A stretch of DNA of 36,857 nt from Chloroflexota bacterium (GTDB taxonomy: Bacteria; Chloroflexota; Anaerolineae; VGOG01): contig JAUWOY010000031.1 in NCBI GenBank assembly GCA_030611885.1, positions 1 to 36,857 of the forward strand, written 5' to 3'. The notes under the pieces were generated by a model that was not told the origin of the DNA, searched no databases, and worked only from the letters and a program-made list of their open reading frames with translations. A program made the position numbers and the translations under genes. Of this stretch, positions 20,299-27,573 are shown piece by piece (the first letter of the stretch is position 1; every line of letters begins with the position of its first letter).

Positions 20299-20591
20299 AC
20301 AAAATGGCCAAAGTTGAGTCCAAGTCGGTGGACAAGCTCCGTGACGTCGAATTTGACTTTGTTGTCACTCTCTGCGATAATGTGGCCCAGACCTGTCCCC
20401 TCTGGTTGGGGTCGGGGCGGGTGAAGCACATGGGATTCCCTGACCCAGCAGCGGCTACCGGCAGCGAGGCCGAGCGGCAGGAGGTGTTCCGCCAGGTGCG
20501 GGATGACCTCCGCCAAAAGGTGCTCGACTACCTGGAGCAGATGCAGAATTTAGCAGCGGAGGGAAGTTTCTATGGTACGAGAAACCTTTGA
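20295..20591 (+). pseudogene. Arsenate reductase (LMW phosphatase type) fragment lacking the catalytic P-loop
   Basis: From residue 8 the frame matches the C-terminal two thirds of thioredoxin-type ArsC: KSVDKL, then FVVTLCDNVAQTCPLW with the two resolving-type Cys, GFPDPAAATGSEAE and FRQVRDDLRQKV. Complete proteins of about 135 residues begin with a CxxNSxRS phosphate loop holding the first catalytic Cys; here that N-terminal part of about 50 residues is missing and MNKMAKVES stands in its place. It is probably translated, since its ATG overlaps the pstB stop and its end overlaps phoU by 20 bases, but it cannot reduce arsenate by the known mechanism. A reuse as a phosphate-operon accessory protein is conceivable. 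Confidence 0.75.
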
Positions 20592-21249
20592 TCGAGAACT
20601 GCAACGTCTCCAGGACGAGGTGTTGGTTTTGGGCAGCATGGTGGAAAATGCCCTCATCGAGTCGGTGGAGATCCTCAAGCGGCGAGACACGGAGGGAGCG
20701 CGACGCCTGATCGCTGGGGATCGCCTCATCAACGAAAAGCGCTTTGCCATTGAAGCAGATGCTCTGGCCCTCATCGCCACCCAGCAACCGATGGCCGGCG
20801 ACCTGCGTACCCTGGCCGCCGTGCTGGAAATCGTCACCGAGCTGGAACGCATGGGGGATTACGCCAAGGGCATCGCCAGGATCAACCTGATGATGGGCGA
20901 GGAGCCTCTGCTCAAGCCCCTCATTGACATCCCTCGCATGGCCGAGAAGGCGCGGGACATGCTCCACCGAGCGTTGGACGCATTCGTCCGGCGGGACGTG
21001 GCCCTGGCCCGCGCCATCCCCGCCGAGGACGACGAGGTGGACGCCCTCTACAATCAGGTCTACCGGGAGCTACTCACCTACATCATGTCCGACCCGCGCA
21101 CCATAGATCAGGCCAACTACCTGCTGTGGGTGGCCCACAACCTGGAACGCACCGCCGACCGGGTGACCAACATCTGCGAGCGGGTGGTCTTCACCGTCAC
21201 GGGTGAGATGATGGAGATGGATGCGGAGGAGGGCCTGATTGGGATCTAA
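20572..21249 (+). CDS. phoU: Phosphate transport system regulator PhoU
   Basis: PhoU damps the PhoR-PhoB response when phosphate is ample and restrains PstSCAB. The 225-residue protein is an all-helical two-repeat bundle; both halves carry the metal-binding type motif E/DxxxD (ELERMGDYAKGIARI and NLERTADRVTNICE). LATQQPMAGDLR-like sequence (IATQQPMAGDLRTL) is a family mark. The ATG follows gcggaggg. A strong terminator lies 42 bases after the stop. Because phoR is broken, PhoU may now act only on the transporter. Confidence 0.95.
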   Translation: MVRETFDRELQRLQDEVLVLGSMVENALIESVEILKRRDTEGARRLIAGDRLINEKRFAIEADALALIATQQPMAGDLRTLAAVLEIVTELERMGDYAKGIARINLMMGEEPLLKPLIDIPRMAEKARDMLHRALDAFVRRDVALARAIPAEDDEVDALYNQVYRELLTYIMSDPRTIDQANYLLWVAHNLERTADRVTNICERVVFTVTGEMMEMDAEEGLIGI

Positions 21250-21290
21250 CACGTCAGTGGGAAATTGATGCCGAACTGGGCAGACCAACA

Positions 21291-21330
21291 GAACCGGGCA
21301 GGAGCGAAGCACTCCTGCCCGGTTCTGTGT
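21291..21330 (+). terminator. Repeated terminator element, copy 1 (end of the pst-phoU operon)
   Basis: GAACCGGGCAGGAG and CTCCTGCCCGGTTC form a 14-bp stem with a seven-base loop, then TGTGTTTATT. It can also serve the minus-strand EamA remnant. Stem plus right flank (to about 21350) recur at 24153-24212. Confidence 0.75.
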
Positions 21331-21733
21331 TTATTCGGTTGATGGCCTGCTGTGATATCGTCTGCCATCGCCTGTAGGATGGGAAGGCGGCAGGCGATGA
21401 GCGCTGAAGAATGGCAGTGCCTCGGCCACCAGCATGGCTATCAAGATCAGTCCACAGCCGATCAGGCCCCGTCCGCTGAGCCGTTCACCCAGGACAAAGA
21501 AGGCGGTGAGGGCGGCGAAGACGGGTTCCGAGGAAAGGCACGGCCAGCACGGCGAAGGCCAGCCAGAAACGAGCGACCAGGAAGGTGAAGGAGCCGATCT
21601 CCCCCAGTGCGGTCTTGACGAAAACGAAGGTGACGCCCCAAACGAAGGCGACCGTCAGCAGCATCAGATTGGCAGTCAGGGAATGACGCAGTGTCCTGAG
21701 TAAAGTCGAAGGGCTGTCGAAGGGATGGGACAT
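21331..21733 (-). pseudogene. EamA-family (DMT) transporter remnant with internal deletion
   Basis: From the ATG at 21733 the minus strand encodes the start of a drug/metabolite transporter: LMLLTVAFVWGVTFVFVKTA, then FLVARFWLAFAVLAVPFLGTR. Near 21521 the frame shifts and EPVFAALTAFFVLGERLSGR plus GLILIAMLVAEALP appear, which is the C-terminal end of the same family, followed by a stop. A complete protein has ten membrane helices and about 300 residues; roughly 160-170 residues from the middle are gone. The first codons (SHPFDSPSTLLRTLR) derive from a dispersed repeat. It is not functional as it stands. Confidence 0.75.
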
Positions 21734-21806
21734 GTTCCTGATATTATCATAATGCCAGCGGGAGGTCAAGTGGAGAAGCTACCGCTGTGGAGTGGGGAGA
21801 TAACAC

Positions 21807-21872
21807 ATGTTCGCGAACCGTGAGGCCGAGTTGGCCTTCCTGGAGGAGCAATTCCGAAGCGACCAGGAATAG
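21807..21872 (+). pseudogene. 21-codon N-terminal fragment of an archaeal-type (DUF234-linked) ATPase
   Basis: The frame reads MFANREAELAFLEEQF and stops after SDQE. This matches the conserved start of the large P-loop ATPase family often seen in archaea and Chloroflexota (F.NRE.EL..L...), whose Walker A region should follow within about 20 residues. Nothing of it remains before the terminator. Confidence 0.55.
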
Positions 21873-21894
21873 TCAATCTTGCTGGCGATTCACT

Positions 21895-21938
21895 GCCCCA
21901 ACCTGGCGGCCCACACGCCGGGTTGGGGCTTTTTGTTT
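21895..21938 (+). terminator. Intrinsic terminator
   Basis: GCCCCAACCTGGCG and CGCCGGGTTGGGGC form a 14-bp stem with one wobble pair and a seven-base loop, then TTTTTGTTT. It ends whatever unit the ATPase fragment belonged to. Confidence 0.8.
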
Positions 21939-21973
21939 CCGCTACTCTACTCCCAATTCTCATTCCCGCTGAT

Positions 21974-22002
21974 TTGACAACAACGAGAAAATGGCGTACA
22001 AT
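21974..22002 (+). promoter_or_regulatory. Promoter of the padR-flavoprotein operon
   Basis: A perfect TTGACA, a 17-nt spacer and TACAAT. Confidence 0.75.
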
Positions 22003-22011
22003 ATATCAAGA

Positions 22012-22051
22012 CTTATATAGCACCAATGGTATAGTTCAAAGATTATATAAG
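22012..22051 (+). promoter_or_regulatory. Likely PadR operator dyad
   Basis: CTTATATA (22012-22019) and TATATAAG (22044-22051) form an inverted pair just after the expected transcription start. PadR proteins usually repress their own operon through AT-rich dyads, so this is the best operator candidate. Confidence 0.45.
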
Positions 22052-22075
22052 GCAAGAACTGGAGAGGACACGGCT

Positions 22076-22648
22076 ATGTCACTGAAACACGCCCTGCTGG
22101 GCTTTCTCAACTATGCCCCCATGACCGGCTACGAGTTGAAGCAACACTTCGACCGGTCCATCTATTACTTTTGGAACGCCAAACTCAGCCAGATCTATCC
22201 CACCCTGAACCGAATGAAGGAAGAGGGCCTGCTGATGATGGAAGTGGAATACCAGGAGAGCAAGCCCAACCGCAAAGTTTACCACGTCACCGACGCCGGG
22301 CGTGAGGAACTGCATCGCTGGCTGCGGGAACCGGCGGACGCACCACCGCTCCGTATAGCTTTCCTGATCAAAATCTTTTTTGGTGGGAAGCTAACGAAGG
22401 AAGAGATACTGGCCCAATTGCGCCATCAATTGGCGTTGCACCAGGAGCGACTGGCAGCCTACCAAAGGGAGGTGCGGGATGCGATACGGCAGAATGTAGA
22501 GGCCACGGGCCTGAAGCGTGAAAGTTTTTTCTGGGGTCTGACCCTTGATATGGGTATCAGGTACGAGGAGAGCTGGATTGAGTGGTGCCAGGAGACAGTT
22601 GCAAAGATCGAGGCAATGACCAACAATATGTACGAGAATAATTCGTAA
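22076..22648 (+). CDS. PadR-family transcriptional regulator
   Basis: The 190-residue protein opens with the PadR winged helix: ALLGFLNYAPMTGYELKQHF, then SQIYPTLNRMKEEGLL and YHVTDAGREELHRWL. A C-terminal helical region (about 95-185) resembles the long-form C-terminal dimerisation domain of the AphA/PadR group. The ATG with ggagagg eight bases upstream is preferred over the longer open frame, whose added codons run through the promoter region. It precedes the flavoprotein gene by 15 bases, so both are one operon and the regulator most likely senses a substrate of, or a stress handled by, that enzyme. Confidence 0.9.
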   Translation: MSLKHALLGFLNYAPMTGYELKQHFDRSIYYFWNAKLSQIYPTLNRMKEEGLLMMEVEYQESKPNRKVYHVTDAGREELHRWLREPADAPPLRIAFLIKIFFGGKLTKEEILAQLRHQLALHQERLAAYQREVRDAIRQNVEATGLKRESFFWGLTLDMGIRYEESWIEWCQETVAKIEAMTNNMYENNS

Positions 22649-22663
22649 AGGAGAAAGGTGAAA

Positions 22664-24097
22664 ATGACCAAAAAAGTGCTCTTCCTGTGCGGCAGTCCCC
22701 GCCGCAAGAAAAGTGCCAGCCTGTCTACGGCCAGGTATCTGGCACGCTTCCTCGACTGCGACTACGAGTTCGTGGACGTGGCCAAGGCCAGGCTGTCTAC
22801 CGACCCCACCGAGGCCGAGCCGGCCTTCCTGGAAATCGTGGCAAAGATGCAAGCGGCTGATGCTGTAGTTTGGACCTTTGGCGCGTGGGTGCTGTTTGTC
22901 CCTGTGCAGATGCAATACCTCCTCGACAAACTGTTCACCCAAGGATACGACTTTACCGGCAAGATCGCAGCAGCAGTGATGACCTCGGCTCGCGCCCACG
23001 ACGACTTTATCCTTGACCGCGCGCGCTTTGTCAGCGAGCAGTTGGGCTTTGGCTACATCGGGGATGTGTCAGCCGAGGGCAATCCCTTCTTTGGCTATGC
23101 GGACGAAGAAGTGGCGGAGAGCAGTTGTCGCGTGCTGGCCGGGCAGATCAACCGTGCCTTGGCCGCTGGATACATACCCGCCAGGCACTATCCGCCAGTG
23201 GAGCGTAAGTATCTCTCGCCCATGTACCGGGGCCCAGGGTTTGCTGTGGATGGCTCGCCAGCGGCAAAGACGGGCGACAAGACGATTCTGGTCGTCACTG
23301 GCAATCGTCTATCAGAAGACCCGGCCAACGCAGGGGTCGCGGAATCCATCCACCGCTACTCCCGGAACAGCGTGGAGGTGATCGAGTTGCAAGACCGTCA
23401 AGTCGGCCCCTGTGTGGGCTGCTACCTCTGCGACTTTAGAGTGGAGGGCGTCTGCGTCATCAAGGATGAGTACGAAGCGATCAAGCAGCGCCTGCACCAG
23501 GTTGACGGCATCGTGTTTGTCGGGAACTGTGTCTCCGGGATGGTGGATTGTTACCTGAAGGCTTTCCTGGACCGCTGCTGGGGGATTGCCCATCGTCCCT
23601 CACTGAAGGGCAAATATGGGTTTGTGGTCGCCACCGGCGGCGGGCCGCTGGAGGCGGATGCGGCCTGGTACTTGCGGGGCGTCCTGAACAAAACCGGCGT
23701 GCGCTGCATCGCCGCGCTGACCCAAAGCGCGGCGGACGCCCCTGCCTTTGCTGCCACTGTGCGCAGGACAACTGAAGACCTCGATCGGGCGCTCGACGAG
23801 AAATGGCACATTGCCGACCGCTTCAATACCCGCGCCGTCGCCTGGACGTTCCGCGACTTGGTCGCGACAAACGGGATGATACTCCGGGCAGATTACAAGT
23901 TCCACCAAGAGCACAAGATGTTTGATTACCTGTCCCCAGGCGGTGTGAACGCCCTCATGCGGTTGCTCTTCAAGAGCGAAATCCTGAAACGCAGGATGAT
24001 GGCGGTGAGAGGGGCACAGGTCGCCAAGGGGCGTGAGAAGCGGCTGGCGGCGTATTTACAGTGCGGCGGCCGGTTGGGAGAAGGTAAAGAGATTTAG
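22664..24097 (+). CDS. Two-domain NADPH-dependent FMN reductase / iron-sulfur flavoprotein-like
   Basis: The 477-residue protein has two flavodoxin-like domains. The first (about 1-180) starts KKVLFLCGSPRRKKSAS, a typical FMN phosphate loop, with a second flavin-contact region near FGAWVLFVPVQMQYLLDKLF. The second (about 205-370) starts KTILVVTGNRLSEDPANAGV and has VFVGNCVSGMVDCYLKAFLDRC and ATGGGPLEADAAW. Between its first strands lies CVGCYLCDFRVEGVC, a C-x2-C-x2-C-x7-C spacing as in archaeal iron-sulfur flavoproteins that bind a 4Fe-4S cluster. A basic helical tail of about 100 residues is unassigned. It is likely an electron-transfer or quinone/nitro-reducing enzyme of an anaerobe under PadR control. 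An ATG at 22664 is chosen; a GTG two codons earlier is closer to the ribosome site. Confidence 0.8.
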   Translation: MTKKVLFLCGSPRRKKSASLSTARYLARFLDCDYEFVDVAKARLSTDPTEAEPAFLEIVAKMQAADAVVWTFGAWVLFVPVQMQYLLDKLFTQGYDFTGKIAAAVMTSARAHDDFILDRARFVSEQLGFGYIGDVSAEGNPFFGYADEEVAESSCRVLAGQINRALAAGYIPARHYPPVERKYLSPMYRGPGFAVDGSPAAKTGDKTILVVTGNRLSEDPANAGVAESIHRYSRNSVEVIELQDRQVGPCVGCYLCDFRVEGVCVIKDEYEAIKQRLHQVDGIVFVGNCVSGMVDCYLKAFLDRCWGIAHRPSLKGKYGFVVATGGGPLEADAAWYLRGVLNKTGVRCIAALTQSAADAPAFAATVRRTTEDLDRALDEKWHIADRFNTRAVAWTFRDLVATNGMILRADYKFHQEHKMFDYLSPGGVNALMRLLFKSEILKRRMMAVRGAQVAKGREKRLAAYLQCGGRLGEGKEI

Positions 24098-24152
24098 GGA
24101 TGTGCAGATCGCTCACATGCCTTGCGGTTATACAAGATGCCGTGGGTCAACG

Positions 24153-24190
24153 AAGCCGGGCAGGAGTGTTTCACTCCTGCCCGGCTTTGA
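24153..24190 (+). terminator. Repeated terminator element, copy 2
   Basis: AAGCCGGGCAGGAGTG and CACTCCTGCCCGGCTT form a perfect 16-bp stem with a three-base loop. The right flank (gagtttatttggttggtggc) matches that of copy 1. It ends the padR operon and, read the other way, the minus-strand remnant. Confidence 0.8.
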
Positions 24191-24218
24191 GTTTATTTGG
24201 TTGGTGGCCTGCCGTAGC

Positions 24219-24477
24219 TCACTTCAGCGATTCAGCGATGCGAATCGCTTCATCCAGGCTCAAACTAGCCCCGCCCAGGGTGTAGCTGATGCCATCGGCT
24301 TCCCACATCAGGCTAGTGCCCTCAACCCAGCCAGCCGGCTCGGCCGTAGCACGGGCCGCCAGCGCCAGCTCGTTTGGTAACACGGCGACGGTACCGTCCA
24401 TAAGACGTCTCTCCATGAGGTCCCCAGGTGCCTCTACTAATAAATACGCTGTGGCATACGAGGTATTACACCATTGG
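24219..24477 (-). pseudogene. C-terminal fragment of a DUF4367-like protein, cut by the MITE-like element
   Basis: The minus strand ends with LMWEADGISYTLGGASLSLD and EAIRIAESLK, the typical close of DUF4367 and similar lipoprotein or anti-sigma C-terminal domains, where a Trp-rich strand and an IAxSL helix end the protein. Upstream codons up to 24551 come from the inverted-repeat element, so the original N-terminal part is gone. About 85 residues of native sequence remain. Family assignment is by pattern memory and is moderate. Confidence 0.5.
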
Positions 24478-24576
24478 AGAAACCAGGTTTTTCCCCTTGC
24501 CTGAATGAGCAGTTCGTTACTTCTGGGCTCTCTGTGGTACAAAAGAGCCAAGTCCTTGGCTAAAAACCTGGTTTCT
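24478..24576 (+). mobile_element. MITE-like inverted-repeat element, copy 2
   Basis: Termini AGAAACCAGGTTTTT and AAAAACCTGGTTTCT bound 99 bp, nearly the same core length as copy 1 (98 bp), with the outer flank ATTCGC matching ATTTTCG loosely. Interiors differ. It truncates the DUF4367-like gene. Confidence 0.7.
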
Positions 24577-24603
24577 GATTCGCCATTTGAGCTTTGAGCT
24601 TTT

Positions 24604-25617
24604 CTACTTCTTGCGGGAGATAAAGAACAGGAGGAGCAATGTCATGGCCCCCAGTACCAGCAGGGCCAGGAATTTGTAGATGCGGGATGAGATGACCAAA
24701 GCGAGGAAGCCGAAGAAGGCACAAAAGAGATAATAGGCCAGGACTATCTGGCGCTGGGAGAAGCCCAGGTCCAGGAGGCGGAAGTGGAGGTGTCCCCGGT
24801 CTCCTATAAGGGGGGAGCGACCTCGGCGCAATCGGTCGAGGATGCGCCAGGCTACGTCCAGAATGGGGATGCCCATCACCAGGAGCACCGTGGCCATCTT
24901 GGCCCCAGCCATGATGCCCAGGGCGCCCATGGCGAAGCCCAGGAAGAAGGAACCGGAGCTGCCCATGAACACCCTGGCGGGGTGGAAGTTGTAAGGCAGG
25001 AAGCCCAGGGTTGCGCCCAAAAGGGCCAGGGGCAGGAGGGCCACGCTATGCTGGCCCTCGCGGTACATGTGGAAGGCCAGCACGGCCGAGAGGATGGCCG
25101 CCACTCCTGCTGCCAGCCCGTCCAGGCCGTCCAGCCAATTCATGGTGTTCATCATGCCCATCAGCCAGAAAAGGGTGAAGGCCACGATAAAGGGCCAGGG
25201 GAATGGCGCTGTCTGCTGATTGGTGAGGGGGTTGTTGACGTATTCTATGAAGATGAGGAATTGGATGGCGATGAGGGCAGCGATGAGCTGGGCTATGATC
25301 TGAGGAGGTGGACGGAGATCGTGCTTGTCATCGTAGATTCCGAGCAAGAAGATGAACGTGGCCCCCAGGAGCAGCCCCACCAGCCTGGTCAGCTCTTTGG
25401 GATCCTGCCGCTCCACCGGCAGGAACTGGGCCAGCACTGCCGTGACCACGAAGGCCACGTATAATGCCGCGCCGCCAAGCCTCGACTTCGTACCGGCGTG
25501 TCTCCGCCTGCCCCCCGGCGCGGCCACGAAGCCGTAGCGCTGTCCCAGCCGCCGCGCCAGTGGCGTCAGCGCCAGCGCCAGCAAAAAAGCCGCGATAAAG
25601 ACCAAAAGAAAAGGCAT
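24604..25617 (-). CDS. Polyprenyl-phosphate sugar-1-phosphate transferase (MraY/WecA/TagO family)
   Basis: Integral membrane enzyme that moves a sugar-1-phosphate, usually GlcNAc-1-P, from its UDP form to undecaprenyl phosphate, starting cell-wall polymer or surface glycan synthesis. The 337 residues form about ten membrane helices. Motifs: LGGAALYVAF; Mg-binding DD at 96-97 in GIYDDKHDLRP; NWLDGLDGLAAG (160-171) with the catalytic Asp; and RGHLHFRLLDLGFSQRQ in the basic loop typical of WecA/TagO rather than MraY. The usual MGDxGS reads MGSSGS (218-223). The ATG lies after weak gaga. It stands alone on the minus strand downstream of upp. Confidence 0.9.
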   Translation of the reverse strand: MPFLLVFIAAFLLALALTPLARRLGQRYGFVAAPGGRRRHAGTKSRLGGAALYVAFVVTAVLAQFLPVERQDPKELTRLVGLLLGATFIFLLGIYDDKHDLRPPPQIIAQLIAALIAIQFLIFIEYVNNPLTNQQTAPFPWPFIVAFTLFWLMGMMNTMNWLDGLDGLAAGVAAILSAVLAFHMYREGQHSVALLPLALLGATLGFLPYNFHPARVFMGSSGSFFLGFAMGALGIMAGAKMATVLLVMGIPILDVAWRILDRLRRGRSPLIGDRGHLHFRLLDLGFSQRQIVLAYYLFCAFFGFLALVISSRIYKFLALLVLGAMTLLLLFFISRKK

Positions 25618-25659
25618 TTCTCAGTGTTATCCGTGCCTCTGCGGTAAGAATCTTGCTCC

Positions 25660-25766
25660 GTGTCATTGCGAGCGAAGCGAAGCAATCCCCACCTCGCGAA
25701 TTGGAGATTGCTTCCCTTCGACAAGCTCAGGACAGGCGGCACAAAAACCGTGCCTCGCAATGACAC
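25660..25766 (+). repeat. TGTCATTGCGAG palindromic repeat with nested dispersed repeat
   Basis: Outer arms GTGTCATTGCGAG and CTCGCAATGACAC and inner arms GAAGCAATC (25679-25687) and GATTGCTTC (25706-25714) form a double stem. This palindrome type is known from several bacterial phyla. A second repeat, CCTTCGACAAGCTCAGGACA, is embedded at about 25716-25735. A further TGTCATTGCGAG occurs at 36682. Confidence 0.75.
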
Positions 25767-25774
25767 TATCTGAG

Positions 25775-26398
25775 CTACGTCCCAAACAGCCTATCGCCCG
25801 CATCGCCCAGGCCGGGCACGATGTAGCCTATGTCGTTCAGGCCCTGGTCAACGGCGGCGATGTGGATGGGGACATCGGGGTGAGCGCTGGAAAGGCGCTC
25901 GATCCCCTCAGGGGCGGCGATGAGACCCACGAACTTGATGTTTCGAACCCCAGTTTTCCGGAGGATATCCACTGCTGCTACCGCCGATCCACCAGTGGCC
26001 AGCATGGGGTCGAGGATGAAGGCTATCTCGGCCGTCGCCTGCTCGGGCACATTGGTGTAGTATTCGATGGGTTGGAGGGTCTCCTCTTCTCGATAGAGGC
26101 CGATGTGCCAGACGTGAGCTTTGGGGATCATTTCCAAGGACGGCCCCACCATCGTCAGGCCAGCTCGCAGGATGGGCGCGAAAGCAATCTCTTCCGCCAG
26201 GACTTTACCCGTCGTGCTGCCCATAGGCGAGGTGATGGGACGTTCCACCGGAGTCAAATCTTCGGTCGCTTCGTAGAGCAGCAACCAGGTAACCTCACGT
26301 ACCAGCTCCCGAAACCTCTTGGGTTCAGTATCCACATCCCGCAGGAGGGCCAGCTTGTGCTGGACGAGAGGGTGGTTGGATTGGAAGACGTTAGCCAT
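25775..26398 (-). CDS. upp: Uracil phosphoribosyltransferase
   Basis: Pyrimidine salvage: uracil plus PRPP gives UMP. The 207 residues are full length. The PRPP loop DPMLATGGSA is at 130-139; FAPILRAGLTMV and the uracil-binding end (YIVPGLGDAGDRLFGT) match the family. The ATG has gaggg upstream. It follows porB on the same strand after a repeat-filled gap of 130 bases and could be read from the por promoter, though the functions are unrelated. Confidence 0.97.
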   Translation of the reverse strand: MANVFQSNHPLVQHKLALLRDVDTEPKRFRELVREVTWLLLYEATEDLTPVERPITSPMGSTTGKVLAEEIAFAPILRAGLTMVGPSLEMIPKAHVWHIGLYREEETLQPIEYYTNVPEQATAEIAFILDPMLATGGSAVAAVDILRKTGVRNIKFVGLIAAPEGIERLSSAHPDVPIHIAAVDQGLNDIGYIVPGLGDAGDRLFGT

Positions 26399-26403
26399 TG
26401 GAT

Positions 26404-26520
26404 TCCCTCAATTGGTACATCGGTAGATTGGTAGATTCGTAAATTCGTAAGCTCGTAGACTCGTGGACCAATTTACGAATCCACGAGTCTGCGAATTTAC
26501 GAGTTTGACTCGTTACCTTA
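26404..26520 (+). repeat. Octamer tandem array with inverted arms, porB-upp junction
   Basis: Units such as AGATTCGT, AAATTCGT, AAGCTCGT, AGACTCGT face TTACGAAT, CCACGAGT, CTGCGAAT, TTACGAGT. CGTAGACTCGTGGA (26454-26467) and TCCACGAGTCTGCG (26480-26493) pair with a single mismatch. No coding sequence. Confidence 0.85.
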
Positions 26521-26528
26521 TCCCTTTG

Positions 26529-27458
26529 TTACGCATCACCACAGCGTTCCAGAAGCCTCTCCCATTCCTCGTCCACATTAGCCTGTATCTCGTCAATGAC
26601 GTGCTTGAACTGTGGCTGGAAGAGGTGTCGGAAGCGTCCCTGCCTTTTGAGCCATTCGACCACCGGCTTCTTCTCGCGGGGCTTGTAGTTCAGCTTCCAC
26701 TGGCCGTTCTCCACTTCGTAGAGGGGCCAATAGCAGGTCTCCACGGCCAGCTTGGCGATCTCGATGGTCTCGTCGGTATCGTGCCGCCAGCCACGGGGGC
26801 AGGGGGCGATCACGTTGAGGAAAGCCGGCCCATCGGCGGCGACGCCTTTCTGTGCTTTGGTCATCAGGTCGCGCCAGCGGCTGGGCGAAGCCTGGGCCAC
26901 GTAGGGGATGTGGTGGGCGGCGAAGATCTCGGTCAGGGGCTTGCGCCACTGCTGCTTGCCGGGGATGACCGTGCCTGCTGGCGAGGTGGTGGTGTGAGCG
27001 CCCAGCGGGGTGGCGCTGGAGCGCTGGATGCCGGTGTTCATGTAGGCCTCGTTGTCGAGGCAGACGTACATCATCTTGTGGCCTCGCTCGAAGCAGCCAG
27101 AGATCCACTGCAGACCGATGTCGTAGGTGGCACCGTCCCCGCCGAAGGCGATGAACTTCAGCCCCTTGTCCTCGATCTTGCCCTGACGTACTAGCGAGCG
27201 ATACATCGCCTCGGCCCCGGCGATGGTCGAAGACGCATTCTCGAACGCGCTGTGGATCCAGGGCACTCGCCAGGACGAATAGGGGTAGATCGAAGTGGCG
27301 ATCTCCAGGCAACCAGTGGCGGTGCTGATGACCACTGGCTCGTCAATGGCGCTGAGGATCTGACGCACGATGGTACCCTCGGCACAGCCAGCGCAGAGGC
27401 GCTGCCCGGCTACGAGCCGCTCTTCCTTGTTTGCGAGCTCCTTTAACTTTATAGCCAT
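26529..27458 (-). CDS. porB: 2-oxoacid (pyruvate) ferredoxin oxidoreductase, beta subunit
   Basis: TPP-binding subunit of the enzyme that converts pyruvate and CoA to acetyl-CoA, CO2 and reduced ferredoxin. The 309 residues contain Cys22 and Cys25 (CAGCAE, a variant of CPGCGH), TGCLEIATSIYP, and the TPP/Mg motif GDGATYDIG (107-115) with DNEAYMNTGIQRS. APCPRGWRHD resembles the usual APCPTGW segment. The ATG follows aaggag. It is the last gene of porC-porD-porA-porB. Substrate could also be a related 2-oxoacid, since POR and VOR look alike at this level. Confidence 0.93.
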   Translation of the reverse strand: MAIKLKELANKEERLVAGQRLCAGCAEGTIVRQILSAIDEPVVISTATGCLEIATSIYPYSSWRVPWIHSAFENASSTIAGAEAMYRSLVRQGKIEDKGLKFIAFGGDGATYDIGLQWISGCFERGHKMMYVCLDNEAYMNTGIQRSSATPLGAHTTTSPAGTVIPGKQQWRKPLTEIFAAHHIPYVAQASPSRWRDLMTKAQKGVAADGPAFLNVIAPCPRGWRHDTDETIEIAKLAVETCYWPLYEVENGQWKLNYKPREKKPVVEWLKRQGRFRHLFQPQFKHVIDEIQANVDEEWERLLERCGDA

Positions 27459-27471
27459 TTATTTACTCCTT

Positions 27472-27573
27472 GCATATCAGTAGATTAGTAGACTCGTAGA
27501 TTCGTAGATTCGTAGACTCGTGGATTCGTACCAACTTTACGAATTTACGATTGACGAATTTACGAATTCACGG
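27472..27573 (+). repeat. Octamer tandem array with inverted arms, porA-porB junction
   Basis: AGACTCGT, AGATTCGT, AGATTCGT, AGACTCGT and GGATTCGT run up to a turn at ccaac; the other side is TTTACGAA and TTGACGAA type. ATTCGTA (27524-27530) pairs with TACGAAT (27538-27544). The porA stop is three bases from the array. Confidence 0.85.
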
